This document shows, one piece after another, positions 51,069 to 59,324 of a stretch of 61,485 bases of DNA (the first letter of the stretch is position 1; every line of letters begins with the position of its first letter). The DNA lies in the NCBI RefSeq assembly GCF_010501055.1, contig NZ_QVMO01000043.1, forward strand, positions 1 through 61,485. The letters are read 5' to 3'. Below the pieces are notes generated by a model. The model did not search any database, was not told where the DNA came from, and worked only from the letters and a program-made list of their open reading frames with translations. The translations under genes and the position numbers were made by a program. The stretch comes from Dysgonomonas sp. 521. GTDB taxonomy: Bacteria; Bacteroidota; Bacteroidia; Bacteroidales; Dysgonomonadaceae.

Positions 51069-51452
51069 ATGAATTACCATTTATATACATCAGGATTAAT
51101 TCCGCTTGACTGGACTTTTGCATTCTTTACAGTAACTGAATTTAAAGAACGGATCAAGAAAAAGGCTGCAGAAAATCAATATTTCTTTAATAATACCGTT
51201 ACAGACCCGGAAAGGTTGTTAAAGCAGGTTGATAATCTTTTGATTGAAGCAGAGCAAGCTGCTAAAGATTCACATTGGGACGGAGTCTATCGCGACGAAC
51301 CGCTGATTTTTGCTATTCCTGCGGGGGATACGAATATACTGAAAGGCGAATATGGTGGGATAGGAACAGCATTATTTGGTATTATTATAAAACAGGATGA
51401 GGATGGGGATACATTTATCTATTCGCCCGTAGAACTTAAACATTTGGAATGA
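51069..51452 (+). CDS. Small protein of unknown function in the cob operon
   Basis: A 127-residue soluble protein with no signal peptide or recognised domain. It has a helical middle (VTDPERLLKQVDNLLIEAEQ) and a C-terminal glycine-containing, beta-rich part (LKGEYGGIGTALFGIIIKQ). The start follows the lipoprotein stop by 2 bp and its stop overlaps the cobC start by 4 bp, so it is embedded in the cob operon. It may be a carried-along neighbour rather than a pathway enzyme. Confidence 0.72.
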   Translation: MNYHLYTSGLIPLDWTFAFFTVTEFKERIKKKAAENQYFFNNTVTDPERLLKQVDNLLIEAEQAAKDSHWDGVYRDEPLIFAIPAGDTNILKGEYGGIGTALFGIIIKQDEDGDTFIYSPVELKHLE

Positions 51453-51970
51453 TGAAGATATATATAGTACGGCATACAGCAGTAGGTGTAAGCGGTGTTT
51501 GCTATGGACAAACAGACGTGCCATTGAAAGATACATTTGAGAGTGAGGCGGAGATTGTAAAGCAGAAGTTAAAAGATATACCGTTCGATGCTGTCTTTTC
51601 CAGCCCGCTGAGCCGGGCAAAACGTCTTGCCGAATATTGCGGTTTTACTGATATCCGGTTGCATGACCGTCTGAAGGAGATGCATTTTGGCGAATGGGAA
51701 ATGGAAGAATGGCACAGGATAGATATGCGGGACTGGGAAAGGGATTGGGTAAACACACCTGCCCCTAATGGCGAGTCTTTCAAACAGATGTACGACCGTG
51801 TGGCTTCTTTCCTTGACGAACTGAAAGAGAATAACTATTCATCGGTTGTCATTTTTGCGCATGGAGGCGTTATCAGCTGCTTTAAAGTCTATTTTGGGGA
51901 AACAAACCTGAAAGGAGCTTTTGATAATATGGCAGAATACGGAGAGGTGCTGGAATTTGAACTGAAATAA
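51449..51970 (+). CDS. cobC: Alpha-ribazole phosphatase (histidine phosphatase family)
   Basis: A 173-residue phosphatase that removes the phosphate from alpha-ribazole phosphate or cobalamin phosphate. It has the phospho-histidine motif at the N terminus as VRHTAV (Thr replaces the usual Gly after RH), VFSSPLSRAKRLAEY, the acid LKEMHFGEWEME and the second histidine in VVIFAHGGVIS. The position as last gene of the cob operon supports CobC rather than a phosphoglycerate mutase. The start may be the first or second of two adjacent ATG codons. Confidence 0.92.
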   Translation: MMKIYIVRHTAVGVSGVCYGQTDVPLKDTFESEAEIVKQKLKDIPFDAVFSSPLSRAKRLAEYCGFTDIRLHDRLKEMHFGEWEMEEWHRIDMRDWERDWVNTPAPNGESFKQMYDRVASFLDELKENNYSSVVIFAHGGVISCFKVYFGETNLKGAFDNMAEYGEVLEFELK

Positions 51971-52144
51971 AAGATTTCATCGTTTGTAGCATTAATATGA
52001 GTATGTTTTTTAGGGGATCCCATGTTAAGCACGAGATGACGGGTTTTCGGGATATACCCTCATTTTTTTCTTGTCTATTATTTTGATTTATATAAAATAC
52101 TTCATATATTTATGATATCATTTTAATATCAAAATAAATATACT

Positions 52145-53026
52145 ATGGAAACACTTGAGAAAAATTTTAAAGGCGTTAAACTTTCAGCATTTGCAGCTAT
52201 TGCAATTACGTTGATTTTTGTGCTTATCATATTAGGAATATGTATATATGGGAAAAATCCAGTTTTTATTACATGTAGTTTTTTTATATCCTTTCTGATG
52301 TTTATTGCGTTGGTCAAGGGGCTCATTATTGTTGAACCCAACAATGTACGTGTGATGGTGCTGTTTGGAAAATATAAGGGAACACTCACTGAAAATGGAT
52401 TCTTTTGGGTAAATCCTTTTTTGAGTAAAAGAAAAGCGACTCTGCGTGCACGTAATCTGGATATAGAACCTATAAAAGTGAATGATAAAATGGGTAACCC
52501 TATTATGATCGGAGCTGTACTGGTATGGAGAATAAAAGATACATACAAGGTAATGTTTGATATTGCGTCAGGGCCAACCGATTTTGTACAGATACAGAGC
52601 GATGCCGCACTCCGTCAGGTAGCAGGTATGTATGCTTATGACAACAATGGTAGTGATGAAGGTGTAATAACGCTACGCTCTGATAGTGATGAGGTGAGTC
52701 AACGGTTAGAAGATGAGTTGAATAGGCGTATATCTATTGCGGGCATAGAGGTCATTGAAGCACGCATCAATTATCTGGCGTATGCGGCGGAAATAGCCAG
52801 TGTAATGTTGCGTCGTCAGCAGGCAGATGCTATTATAGCCGCCCGTGAGAAAATAGTGGAAGGTGCTGTCAGTATGGTACAACTGGCTTTGGCTAAATTA
52901 CAAAAAGAAGAAATTGTAGAATTGGATGAAGAACGTAAAGCGGCAATGGTAAGTAATCTGCTTGTTGTATTATGTGCTGACGAAGCTGCTCAGCCGATCG
53001 TAAATGCGGGGACACTTCATCATTAA
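52145..53026 (+). CDS. SPFH/Band 7 domain membrane protein
   Basis: A 293-residue protein with two close N-terminal membrane helices (about 14-36 and 41-60), then an SPFH domain (VEPNNVRVMVLFGKYKGTL, FFWVNPFLSKRKATLRARNLD) and a C-terminal helical region (YAAEIASVMLRRQQADAIIAA) that would form the oligomer ring. Relatives scaffold membrane microdomains or control proteases. A ribbon-helix-helix gene follows 10 bp downstream, a pairing I recall from other Bacteroidetes. No NfeD-type partner is visible. Confidence 0.9.
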   Translation: METLEKNFKGVKLSAFAAIAITLIFVLIILGICIYGKNPVFITCSFFISFLMFIALVKGLIIVEPNNVRVMVLFGKYKGTLTENGFFWVNPFLSKRKATLRARNLDIEPIKVNDKMGNPIMIGAVLVWRIKDTYKVMFDIASGPTDFVQIQSDAALRQVAGMYAYDNNGSDEGVITLRSDSDEVSQRLEDELNRRISIAGIEVIEARINYLAYAAEIASVMLRRQQADAIIAAREKIVEGAVSMVQLALAKLQKEEIVELDEERKAAMVSNLLVVLCADEAAQPIVNAGTLHH

Positions 53027-53036
53027 AGTTTGAGTT

Positions 53037-53231
53037 GTGGCTAAGAAAGAAAAAGAATCTACAGTTAAAAGTTTCGTCTTGCGAGTTGATCCGGAAATGA
53101 TGGAGGCAATCGAAAAATGGGCTGCAGATGAATTCCGTAGTACCAACGGGCAAATACAATATATACTTGATCAGGCGCTGCGTAAAGCCGGACGCATAAA
53201 AAAAGATAAGAATACCTTACCTGATAAGTAA
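53037..53231 (+). CDS. Small ribbon-helix-helix (Arc-like) protein
   Basis: A 64-residue basic protein with a GTG start 10 bp after the SPFH stop. The pattern KSFVLRVDPEMMEAIEKWA followed by STNGQIQYILDQALRKAG is that of an Arc/MetJ ribbon-helix-helix fold: a beta strand then two helices, binding DNA as a dimer. Its co-location with the SPFH gene suggests that it controls it, or is part of the same complex. No antitoxin-type partner toxin is present, so I do not read it as a toxin-antitoxin module. Confidence 0.75.
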   Translation: MAKKEKESTVKSFVLRVDPEMMEAIEKWAADEFRSTNGQIQYILDQALRKAGRIKKDKNTLPDK

Positions 53232-53261
53232 ACAGTTTCTAAAAAATGGGATTGTATTATA

Positions 53262-53475
53262 AATGCGAATCAAGGGTTAAATGTGCTATTTTTTGTCCCT
53301 TTAGGGACTGAATGTTGGTAGAAAGAAGCTTTAACCGGTTAATTGCGTGCCGTCAGGTACGCAATATCTACAGAACAATTCACATTTTGTACCTGACGGC
53401 ACAAAAAAACGAATTTCATTCATGTTTCTACCGATATGATGTGCCTAACGGCACATTTAACCCTTGATTCGCATT
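53262..53475. repeat. AATGCGAATC-family inverted-repeat element, copy 2
   Basis: The ends AATGCGAATCAAGGGTTAAA and the inverse are perfect over about 20 bp, with ATA on both sides. The core contains the hairpin arms TGCCGTCAGGTAC / GTACCTGACGGCA. Confidence 0.85.
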
Positions 53476-53705
53476 ATAAGTGAAAGAGCATTCTTGTCAT
53501 TGTGGCTAGATTTGCGATCCTCTGATAGCTATGGTTGACTATTTAGAGGTTCCTGTGCGTTGCATGGGATGACGGGCTTATGATACAGTCCCACTTATTG
53601 TTTCTGTATGTTTAACATATATTTTTTCTATATTTAATAAAATATAAACGGTTTTTCTTAGTTATATAGTAGGTAGAGGTATACATAAAGATGAGGAAAG
53701 CAATT

Positions 53706-53889
53706 AGAAACTGTTTAAATTTTATACGAATATTTTACTATACCTTTTTCTTCGTTCATTTTTAGACTGTTTTCGGCTGTTTTTTCCTTTCACTCAACTC
53801 AAATAGCCCGCTATTATCGTTTCGAGGAAGAAAAAATCATCTCTAAAACATCTCTAAAAATTTGAACGAATAAAATTTAAACAGTTTCT
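53706..53889 (-). repeat. 184-bp inverted-repeat element, copy 3 (reverse)
   Basis: The same length as copies 1 and 2, and about six differences from copy 1. TTA flanks both ends. It lies 67 bp upstream of the promoter box of the downstream gene. Confidence 0.95.
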
Positions 53890-53955
53890 TAGAATACAAG
53901 AATAATCATTTTGAAAATTTAAATTTTATTTGTTTATATATTGACCGATATTACT

Positions 53956-53963
53956 TATCTTTG
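53956..53963 (+). promoter_or_regulatory. Predicted promoter -7 box (TATCTTTG)
   Basis: An exact TAnnTTTG match 61 bp before the ATG at 54024. It excludes a longer reading frame starting at a TTG inside this box. Confidence 0.65.
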
Positions 53964-54023
53964 CACTGTTTTTTACGAGAACTTTACAAATCCTTGCTGT
54001 TTAATGAGATACTAAAAAAACTT

Positions 54024-56369
54024 ATGAAAAAAAACGTAACTGATCCTATTTCGCGGGTAGTGTTTGTGTTCATGCCTTTGTTGGCTATATTAATATCAAT
54101 CATGTTTTCTTGTAAATCTTCCAATTCGGTACGCGATATTCGTGCTTCGCGTGGAGAAGATATTACAGATCGTGGTTTTTCTTTTTCCGGTGGTAAGCCA
54201 AAAGAAGCAATGGTAAAACCTTTGTTTATGCAACAGTTGAGAAGAGCGACTATCGAGTTGCCTTTTCAGGATGGCATAGGAGGAGTAAGAGGTTCCAGAA
54301 CTGTTTCGGAGGAAGTCACATTCACTAATGCTGAAAATATAACAGAATCTGTAAACAAAGAAGGTAAGAAAACGACTAGCCTTAGCGATGTGCAACAATT
54401 GTCTGAGGTTGTGGTTACCGCAAAATCCCGATTTACTCCGGAACGTAACGGACGTGTAAAAATTGACTTCATCGTCAGAGTTCCCAAAGAACTTCTTTCC
54501 GAAAATTACAGGATGACACTATATCCTAAACTTTATCACAATGACTCTATCATTCCTTTAAAGGAAGTAATCTTAAAAGGACAGTCATTCTTAGCTAAAC
54601 AAAAGAAAGATTATGCGGATTATGATGCTTATATGAAATCTATTGTAGGCGACAGTGACTATGATAAGGTGTTCTTTGATAAGTCGGGAACTGAAAAAGA
54701 TATACGTGACCGCCAGAACATGTATTATGAAGAATACTACAGGGAATGGAGTAAGCAAATGGAATACGAAAAATGGAAAACTGAAAAAAGTAAGTTTGAT
54801 GCAGCAGAACTGGCTAAACTGAAAGGATATCGTCAGCGTTTCTATAATGAGTATGTACGTAAAGCTCGTGAACAGGTAATCAGGGACATGACTAACGGAA
54901 AAGATACTGTTGGCTTGTTCGACCAATATATGAAGAAATTCAATAAAAACGCGAAAGCGTTGGTATTGGATGACAAAGACTTTGAGGTAAGCTACATGAA
55001 AATGCCTGCCAAATTTCGTGAAGCATACGAAGAAGGGCGTTCCCTGGATGATATCATAAACAATGTTTTGACAGAAAGCGACTCCATCGAAATAGCAAAG
55101 AACAGATATATGTTTGAAGCTATTGCTGAGAATGAAATGAAAAAAGCAAGGAAGGATGAAGTAGCCAAGGAAATGATACCTTTCCCTTATGAAGAAGGTA
55201 TGCGCCTTGATACTATTATCGATGCAGGACGCGACTTTGTGTATCTTTACAAGCAGGATCATCCGGTGACTGTAGGTCTGAAGAAACTTCGCCTTACAAT
55301 GGACGGCCGTGTGGATGCTATTGATAGAAGCCGTTACTTGATGCCTACTGCCGATACTATTTCATATTTTATTTCATCCCTATCCCAGTTGGTGGATACA
55401 TCGTTGGTGTTTAAGAGAACAAAACTATACAGGGATGCCTATAACCGTTTAGCTACATATATTAAATTCCAGCCAAATAAGTTTAATTTCAACCTGGGCT
55501 ATTCGGATAACAGGGCTGAGATAAACAAAGTGTTGACGACTTACCGTGCGTTTACAGAAGATGGCAAATTTGTTGTTGACAGTATCGTTATGAGAACAAC
55601 AACGGCATTAGACGGTTCATACGACAACAATTATAAGCTATCGGAAAAACGAGTGAAAGCTATAAAAGATTACATCGTGAAATCGTTGTCGGGAGAAATA
55701 ATAAATGCTGAAAATGTGATAAAAGTTGAGCATGCCGGAGAAGACTGGAATACTTTGGCAAACCAGGTTATGCAACGGAATGATATTATGAATAAAACCC
55801 AGATTCTGGCATTGCTGGAAGGGGCTATCGATCCGGATGAAACAGAAGCCAAGATCAAAAAAGATTTCCCGGATGACTTCAAGGTAATAAGAGACTCCGT
55901 ATATCCATTGCTAAATAAAACAACTTTCGAATTTAATATGCACCGCCCGGGTATGACCGAAGAAACGGCTATGGACGTTCAGGAAAGACCAAATTATGAG
56001 AAAGGTTTGAAACTGTTGCAAGACAGGGAGTATTGGAAAGCATTGGAGATATTGTCAGACTATCCTGATTACAATACCGCGCTATGCCTGATATGTATGG
56101 GATACAACGCGAAAGCCAAAGAAGTACTGGATGGGCTGCCTGAAACAGGTAACAATGAATATCTGAGGGCTATTTTAGCTATCCGTTCAAATAAAGATAA
56201 TGAAGCAATAGATCATCTGATGCGTGCCTGCGAACGTGACCCGTCTAAGGTTTATCGTGCACCACTCGATCCGGAAATTGCAGACCTGATACGTAAGTAT
56301 GACCTACAACAACGTATCAATGGGTTGTCGACTCCTATCGAAGATATAGAAGTTCCAGATGCCGATTAA
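54024..56369 (+). CDS. Large OmpA-like / repeat lipoprotein
   Basis: A 781-residue lipoprotein with a signal ending SIMFSC (Cys30 or so) followed by a Ser-rich linker. The middle has a long charged helical segment (about 200-330, rich in Tyr/Glu/Lys), then an OmpA-like region (NYKLSEKRVKAIKDYIVKSL) and TPR-type repeats at the C terminus (GYNAKAKEVLDGLPETGNNE). The last part parallels the lipoprotein at 1551-3251, so they are paralogues of different length. The ATG at 54024 is preferred as it begins the signal peptide. A strong terminator follows. Confidence 0.78.
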   Translation: MKKNVTDPISRVVFVFMPLLAILISIMFSCKSSNSVRDIRASRGEDITDRGFSFSGGKPKEAMVKPLFMQQLRRATIELPFQDGIGGVRGSRTVSEEVTFTNAENITESVNKEGKKTTSLSDVQQLSEVVVTAKSRFTPERNGRVKIDFIVRVPKELLSENYRMTLYPKLYHNDSIIPLKEVILKGQSFLAKQKKDYADYDAYMKSIVGDSDYDKVFFDKSGTEKDIRDRQNMYYEEYYREWSKQMEYEKWKTEKSKFDAAELAKLKGYRQRFYNEYVRKAREQVIRDMTNGKDTVGLFDQYMKKFNKNAKALVLDDKDFEVSYMKMPAKFREAYEEGRSLDDIINNVLTESDSIEIAKNRYMFEAIAENEMKKARKDEVAKEMIPFPYEEGMRLDTIIDAGRDFVYLYKQDHPVTVGLKKLRLTMDGRVDAIDRSRYLMPTADTISYFISSLSQLVDTSLVFKRTKLYRDAYNRLATYIKFQPNKFNFNLGYSDNRAEINKVLTTYRAFTEDGKFVVDSIVMRTTTALDGSYDNNYKLSEKRVKAIKDYIVKSLSGEIINAENVIKVEHAGEDWNTLANQVMQRNDIMNKTQILALLEGAIDPDETEAKIKKDFPDDFKVIRDSVYPLLNKTTFEFNMHRPGMTEETAMDVQERPNYEKGLKLLQDREYWKALEILSDYPDYNTALCLICMGYNAKAKEVLDGLPETGNNEYLRAILAIRSNKDNEAIDHLMRACERDPSKVYRAPLDPEIADLIRKYDLQQRINGLSTPIEDIEVPDAD

Positions 56370-56387
56370 TAACTGATATAATATGAT

Positions 56388-56425
56388 AAATCCCCGATTA
56401 TTAATGTATAATCGGGGATTTTTTA
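56388..56425 (+). terminator. Terminator of the large OmpA-like lipoprotein gene
   Basis: A perfect 13-bp stem (AAATCCCCGATTA/TAATCGGGGATTT) with an 8-nt loop and a T run. Confidence 0.9.
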
Positions 56426-56547
56426 TAAAATAAAACCGAATAATATACCATTATTTAATTGTTAAATAAACATTAACTTGTGATAATATAGCGTCTGTTT
56501 AATATAAAAATTGTGTAGATGGTGTTATCTTCGTTACGAAATAAAAT

Positions 56548-58545
56548 ATGCAATATATGAACTATAGGAATCTGACTCCCGAAGAAATAGAAAGGCTAAG
56601 AAAGCAAGGTTGTACGGCTGATAACTGGAATAATATTAGTGTACATAATCATTTTACGCCTGATTATATTAAATACGTAAACTTTTCGGGAAATATCAGA
56701 CTGGGAGTTTTTGAGACGGATTTTACATTACCCGGCGGCTTGAAGAAACATTCAGGGCTACGGCATACCTGCATTCATAATTGTAGCATTGGAGACAATG
56801 CCCTGATTGAGAATGTACAGAATTATATTGCTAACTACCATATTGGGAATAATGTCCGTATTCAGAATATACACCATCTTTATGTAGAGGGTAAGACATC
56901 TTTCGGCAATGGCATTGAGGTTTCGGTACTGAACGAAACCGGAGGCAGGGAAGTCATGATATATGATAAGCTCAGTGCGCACTTTGCATATATACTTTCT
57001 TTTTACCGTCATCGTCCCACGCTGGTAAAAAAACTTCAGGATATGGTAAAAAGCTATGCGGAAGAACAGACCTCCGATACAGGCTTTATCGGGGATGATG
57101 TGACGATAGTAAATGCAGGCGCCATTATAAATGTACGGATAGGAGATTGTGCGACAATTGAAGGTGCGCGCCATTTAGAAAACGGTAGTATAAACAGTAA
57201 TCACTATGATCCCGTTCATATCGGTTATAGTGTTATGGCTAAGGACTTCATTATCTGTTCCGGCTCTCATGTAGAGGATGGCACAATGCTTACACGCTGC
57301 TTTGTCGGGCAGTCGTGCCAGTTGGGGCATACATATTCGGCAAGTGACTCCTTATTCTTCAGCAATTGTCAGGGAGAGAATGGCGAAGCCTGCGCTTTGT
57401 TTGCGGGGCCATATACGGTAACGCACCATAAATCCACCTTGCTCATAGCAGGGATGTTTTCATTTATGAACGCGGGATCCGGCTCCAATCAAAGCAACCA
57501 TATGTATAAGCTGGGGCCTATCCATCAGGGAATTGTAGAACGGGGAGGGAAAACGACCAGTAATTCATACATCCTGTGGCCTGCCCGTATAGGTGCTTTC
57601 TCCTTGATTATGGGACGTCATTATCATAACTCCGATACATCTGATATGCCGTTCTCTTATTTGATTGAAGATAAGAACGAATCAGTTCTTGTGCCGGGGG
57701 TAAACCTGCGAAGTGTAGGTACAATACGCGACGCTCAAAAGTTTCCCAAACGGGATAAACGGAAAGACCCTGAAAAACTGGATCAGATAAATTTCAATCT
57801 GCTAAGTCCGTATACTATTCAGAAAATGTTTAAGGCGATCGAGATACTGAAGGGGTTGAAAGAGACTTGTGGGGAGACGTCAGGTTCTTATACCTACCAG
57901 AGTTGCCGCATAAAAAGTTCTTCCCTCAAAAGAGGGCTGAAACTCTATGATATGGCTATTAATAAGTTTCTGGGAAATTCAATCATTTCGCGCCTTGCCG
58001 ATTGCGACTGTTCCAATAATGAAAAAATACGTAACCGCCTAAAACCTGATACCTGCATTGGGCTGAATGAATGGAGCGATATAGGTGGTATGTTGGCTCC
58101 ACGCTCCGAGATAGACAGGCTGATATGCGACATAGAGTCTGATAAAGTAAGCCATGTGGATGATATGAACAGGATATTTGAGCAATTGCATAAGGATTAT
58201 TATTCGCTCGAATGGACATGGGCATGGGATAAGATACAGCAATATTATAATCTGACGCTCGAATCCATTACTGCGAAGGATGTTATCTCCATCGTAAGGA
58301 GGTGGAATGAAGCCGTTGTGGAATTAGATAAAATGATTTACGAGGATGCGAAGAAGGAATTTTCTTTATCTTCACATACGGGCTTTGGCGTTGATGGCGA
58401 TAAGCATCAGCAGAAGATAGATTTCGAACAGGTTAGGGGTGTTTTCGAAGAGAATACCTTTGTGGAAACAGTACTAAAGCATATTGATTCGAAAACTAAA
58501 CTGGGGAATGGGCTGATAGCAAGATTGGAGAATGTATCAGAGTAA
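56548..58545 (+). CDS. DUF4954 family protein (left-handed beta-helix)
   Basis: A 665-residue cytoplasmic protein of the DUF4954 family. Much of residues 60-400 is a hexapeptide-repeat, left-handed beta-helix (for example IGDNALIENVQNYIANYHIGNN and IGDCATIEGARHL), as in sugar-nucleotide acyl/uridylyltransferases. The C-terminal third is helical. No catalytic residues are established for the family; a nucleotide-sugar related role is plausible. The second in-frame ATG, three codons in, is an alternative start. Confidence 0.85.
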   Translation: MQYMNYRNLTPEEIERLRKQGCTADNWNNISVHNHFTPDYIKYVNFSGNIRLGVFETDFTLPGGLKKHSGLRHTCIHNCSIGDNALIENVQNYIANYHIGNNVRIQNIHHLYVEGKTSFGNGIEVSVLNETGGREVMIYDKLSAHFAYILSFYRHRPTLVKKLQDMVKSYAEEQTSDTGFIGDDVTIVNAGAIINVRIGDCATIEGARHLENGSINSNHYDPVHIGYSVMAKDFIICSGSHVEDGTMLTRCFVGQSCQLGHTYSASDSLFFSNCQGENGEACALFAGPYTVTHHKSTLLIAGMFSFMNAGSGSNQSNHMYKLGPIHQGIVERGGKTTSNSYILWPARIGAFSLIMGRHYHNSDTSDMPFSYLIEDKNESVLVPGVNLRSVGTIRDAQKFPKRDKRKDPEKLDQINFNLLSPYTIQKMFKAIEILKGLKETCGETSGSYTYQSCRIKSSSLKRGLKLYDMAINKFLGNSIISRLADCDCSNNEKIRNRLKPDTCIGLNEWSDIGGMLAPRSEIDRLICDIESDKVSHVDDMNRIFEQLHKDYYSLEWTWAWDKIQQYYNLTLESITAKDVISIVRRWNEAVVELDKMIYEDAKKEFSLSSHTGFGVDGDKHQQKIDFEQVRGVFEENTFVETVLKHIDSKTKLGNGLIARLENVSE

Positions 58546-58579
58546 AATAAAGAGGGGCAAAGGTCAAATTGCACGATCA

Positions 58580-58811
58580 AAAACGGGTCAGTCCGAAAAG
58601 TCAGTTGTTAAAATTTCAATCAAACTTATTTGTAGAATACGTTCTATTAGATACTAAAATTATCCACATATATTTTTATACATAAATATTTGTATATCGA
58701 TAGTTTACGAGCATAAAATTAGAAATAAAGGAAGTTTGAAGTAATCTGTCTGCCAATTAAGATGCCTCATTTGTTTTTTCTAACAACCGAATTTTCGGAC
58801 TGACCCCTTTT
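58580..58811. repeat. 232-bp inverted-repeat element
   Basis: The ends AAAACGGGTCAGTCCGAAAA and TTTTCGGACTGACCCCTTTT are inverse with one mismatch over 20 bp, and the 190-bp interior is AT-rich without ORFs. It lies between the stops of the DUF4954 and L31 genes. It occurs once in the window. Confidence 0.75.
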
Positions 58812-58834
58812 AATAACCCTCGTTACCAAACGAA

Positions 58835-58859
58835 AAAGGCTACCTTACGGATAGCCTTT
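58835..58859 (-). terminator. Terminator of rpmE2
   Basis: A perfect 8-bp stem (AAAGGCTA/TAGCCTTT) just beyond the stop codon of the minus-strand L31 gene, followed by a T run on that strand. Confidence 0.8.
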
Positions 58860-58885
58860 AACATTATCTTGTAAGTACCTTACAA

Positions 58886-59146
58886 TTATTTCTTTGGTTG
58901 TGTACGCTTAGCGTAACGGCTCATAAACTTATCAACACGTCCTGCAGTATCCACAAGTTTTTGTTTACCTGTGTAGAATGGATGTGATGAACTTGTGATT
59001 TCAAGTTTTACCAGTGGGTAAGTTACCCCATCTATCTCGATAGTTTCTTTAGCGTTGATAGTTGAACGTGAGATAAATACCTCTTCATTCGACATATCCT
59101 TAAAAGCAACCGGGCGATAGTTTTCCGGATGAATATCTTTCTTCAT
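58886..59146 (-). CDS. rpmE2: Large ribosomal subunit protein bL31, type B
   Basis: An 86-residue bL31 of the type B form, which lacks the zinc-binding cysteines of type A: no cysteine occurs in the sequence. The motif [21 protein letters not shown] and the later [23 protein letters not shown] are characteristic. It sits on the large subunit near the central protuberance. It has its own promoter, and in many bacteria the type B form replaces type A at low zinc; here I see no Zur-type palindrome in the short spacer. Confidence 0.96.
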   Translation of the reverse strand: MKKDIHPENYRPVAFKDMSNEEVFISRSTINAKETIEIDGVTYPLVKLEITSSSHPFYTGKQKLVDTAGRVDKFMSRYAKRTQPKK

Positions 59147-59185
59147 TTTTATAGTAGTTTAAATTGTTTCTCCTTTTTCAGCCGA

Positions 59186-59193
59186 CAAAGATA
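59186..59193 (-). promoter_or_regulatory. Predicted promoter -7 box (TATCTTTG)
   Basis: An exact TAnnTTTG match on the minus strand 40 bp upstream of the L31 start codon. Confidence 0.6.
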
Positions 59194-59324
59194 ACTTTTT
59201 AATCTTATTAAAACAAAATATTTACCCCTAATTTTGTATCTAAAAAGTATGCTAAACTGATAAATTTTGCTTTCATTTGTCTTGTAAAACAATTTTATGA
59301 TTTATTATTTTAAAAACAGTGATT

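Larger units (their letters stand above)
53232..54023. other. Repeat-containing intergenic region
   Basis: Contains an AAACAGTTTCT remnant, an AATGCGAATC-family element (53262-53475), a 184-bp element in reverse (53706-53889), and the promoter of the next gene (53956). About 230 bp between the two elements show nothing recognisable. Confidence 0.6.

Noticed and set aside
53037..53231. Toxin-antitoxin module
   Set aside because: The ribbon-helix-helix protein could be an antitoxin, but no toxin-sized neighbour exists; the adjacent gene is a membrane SPFH protein.
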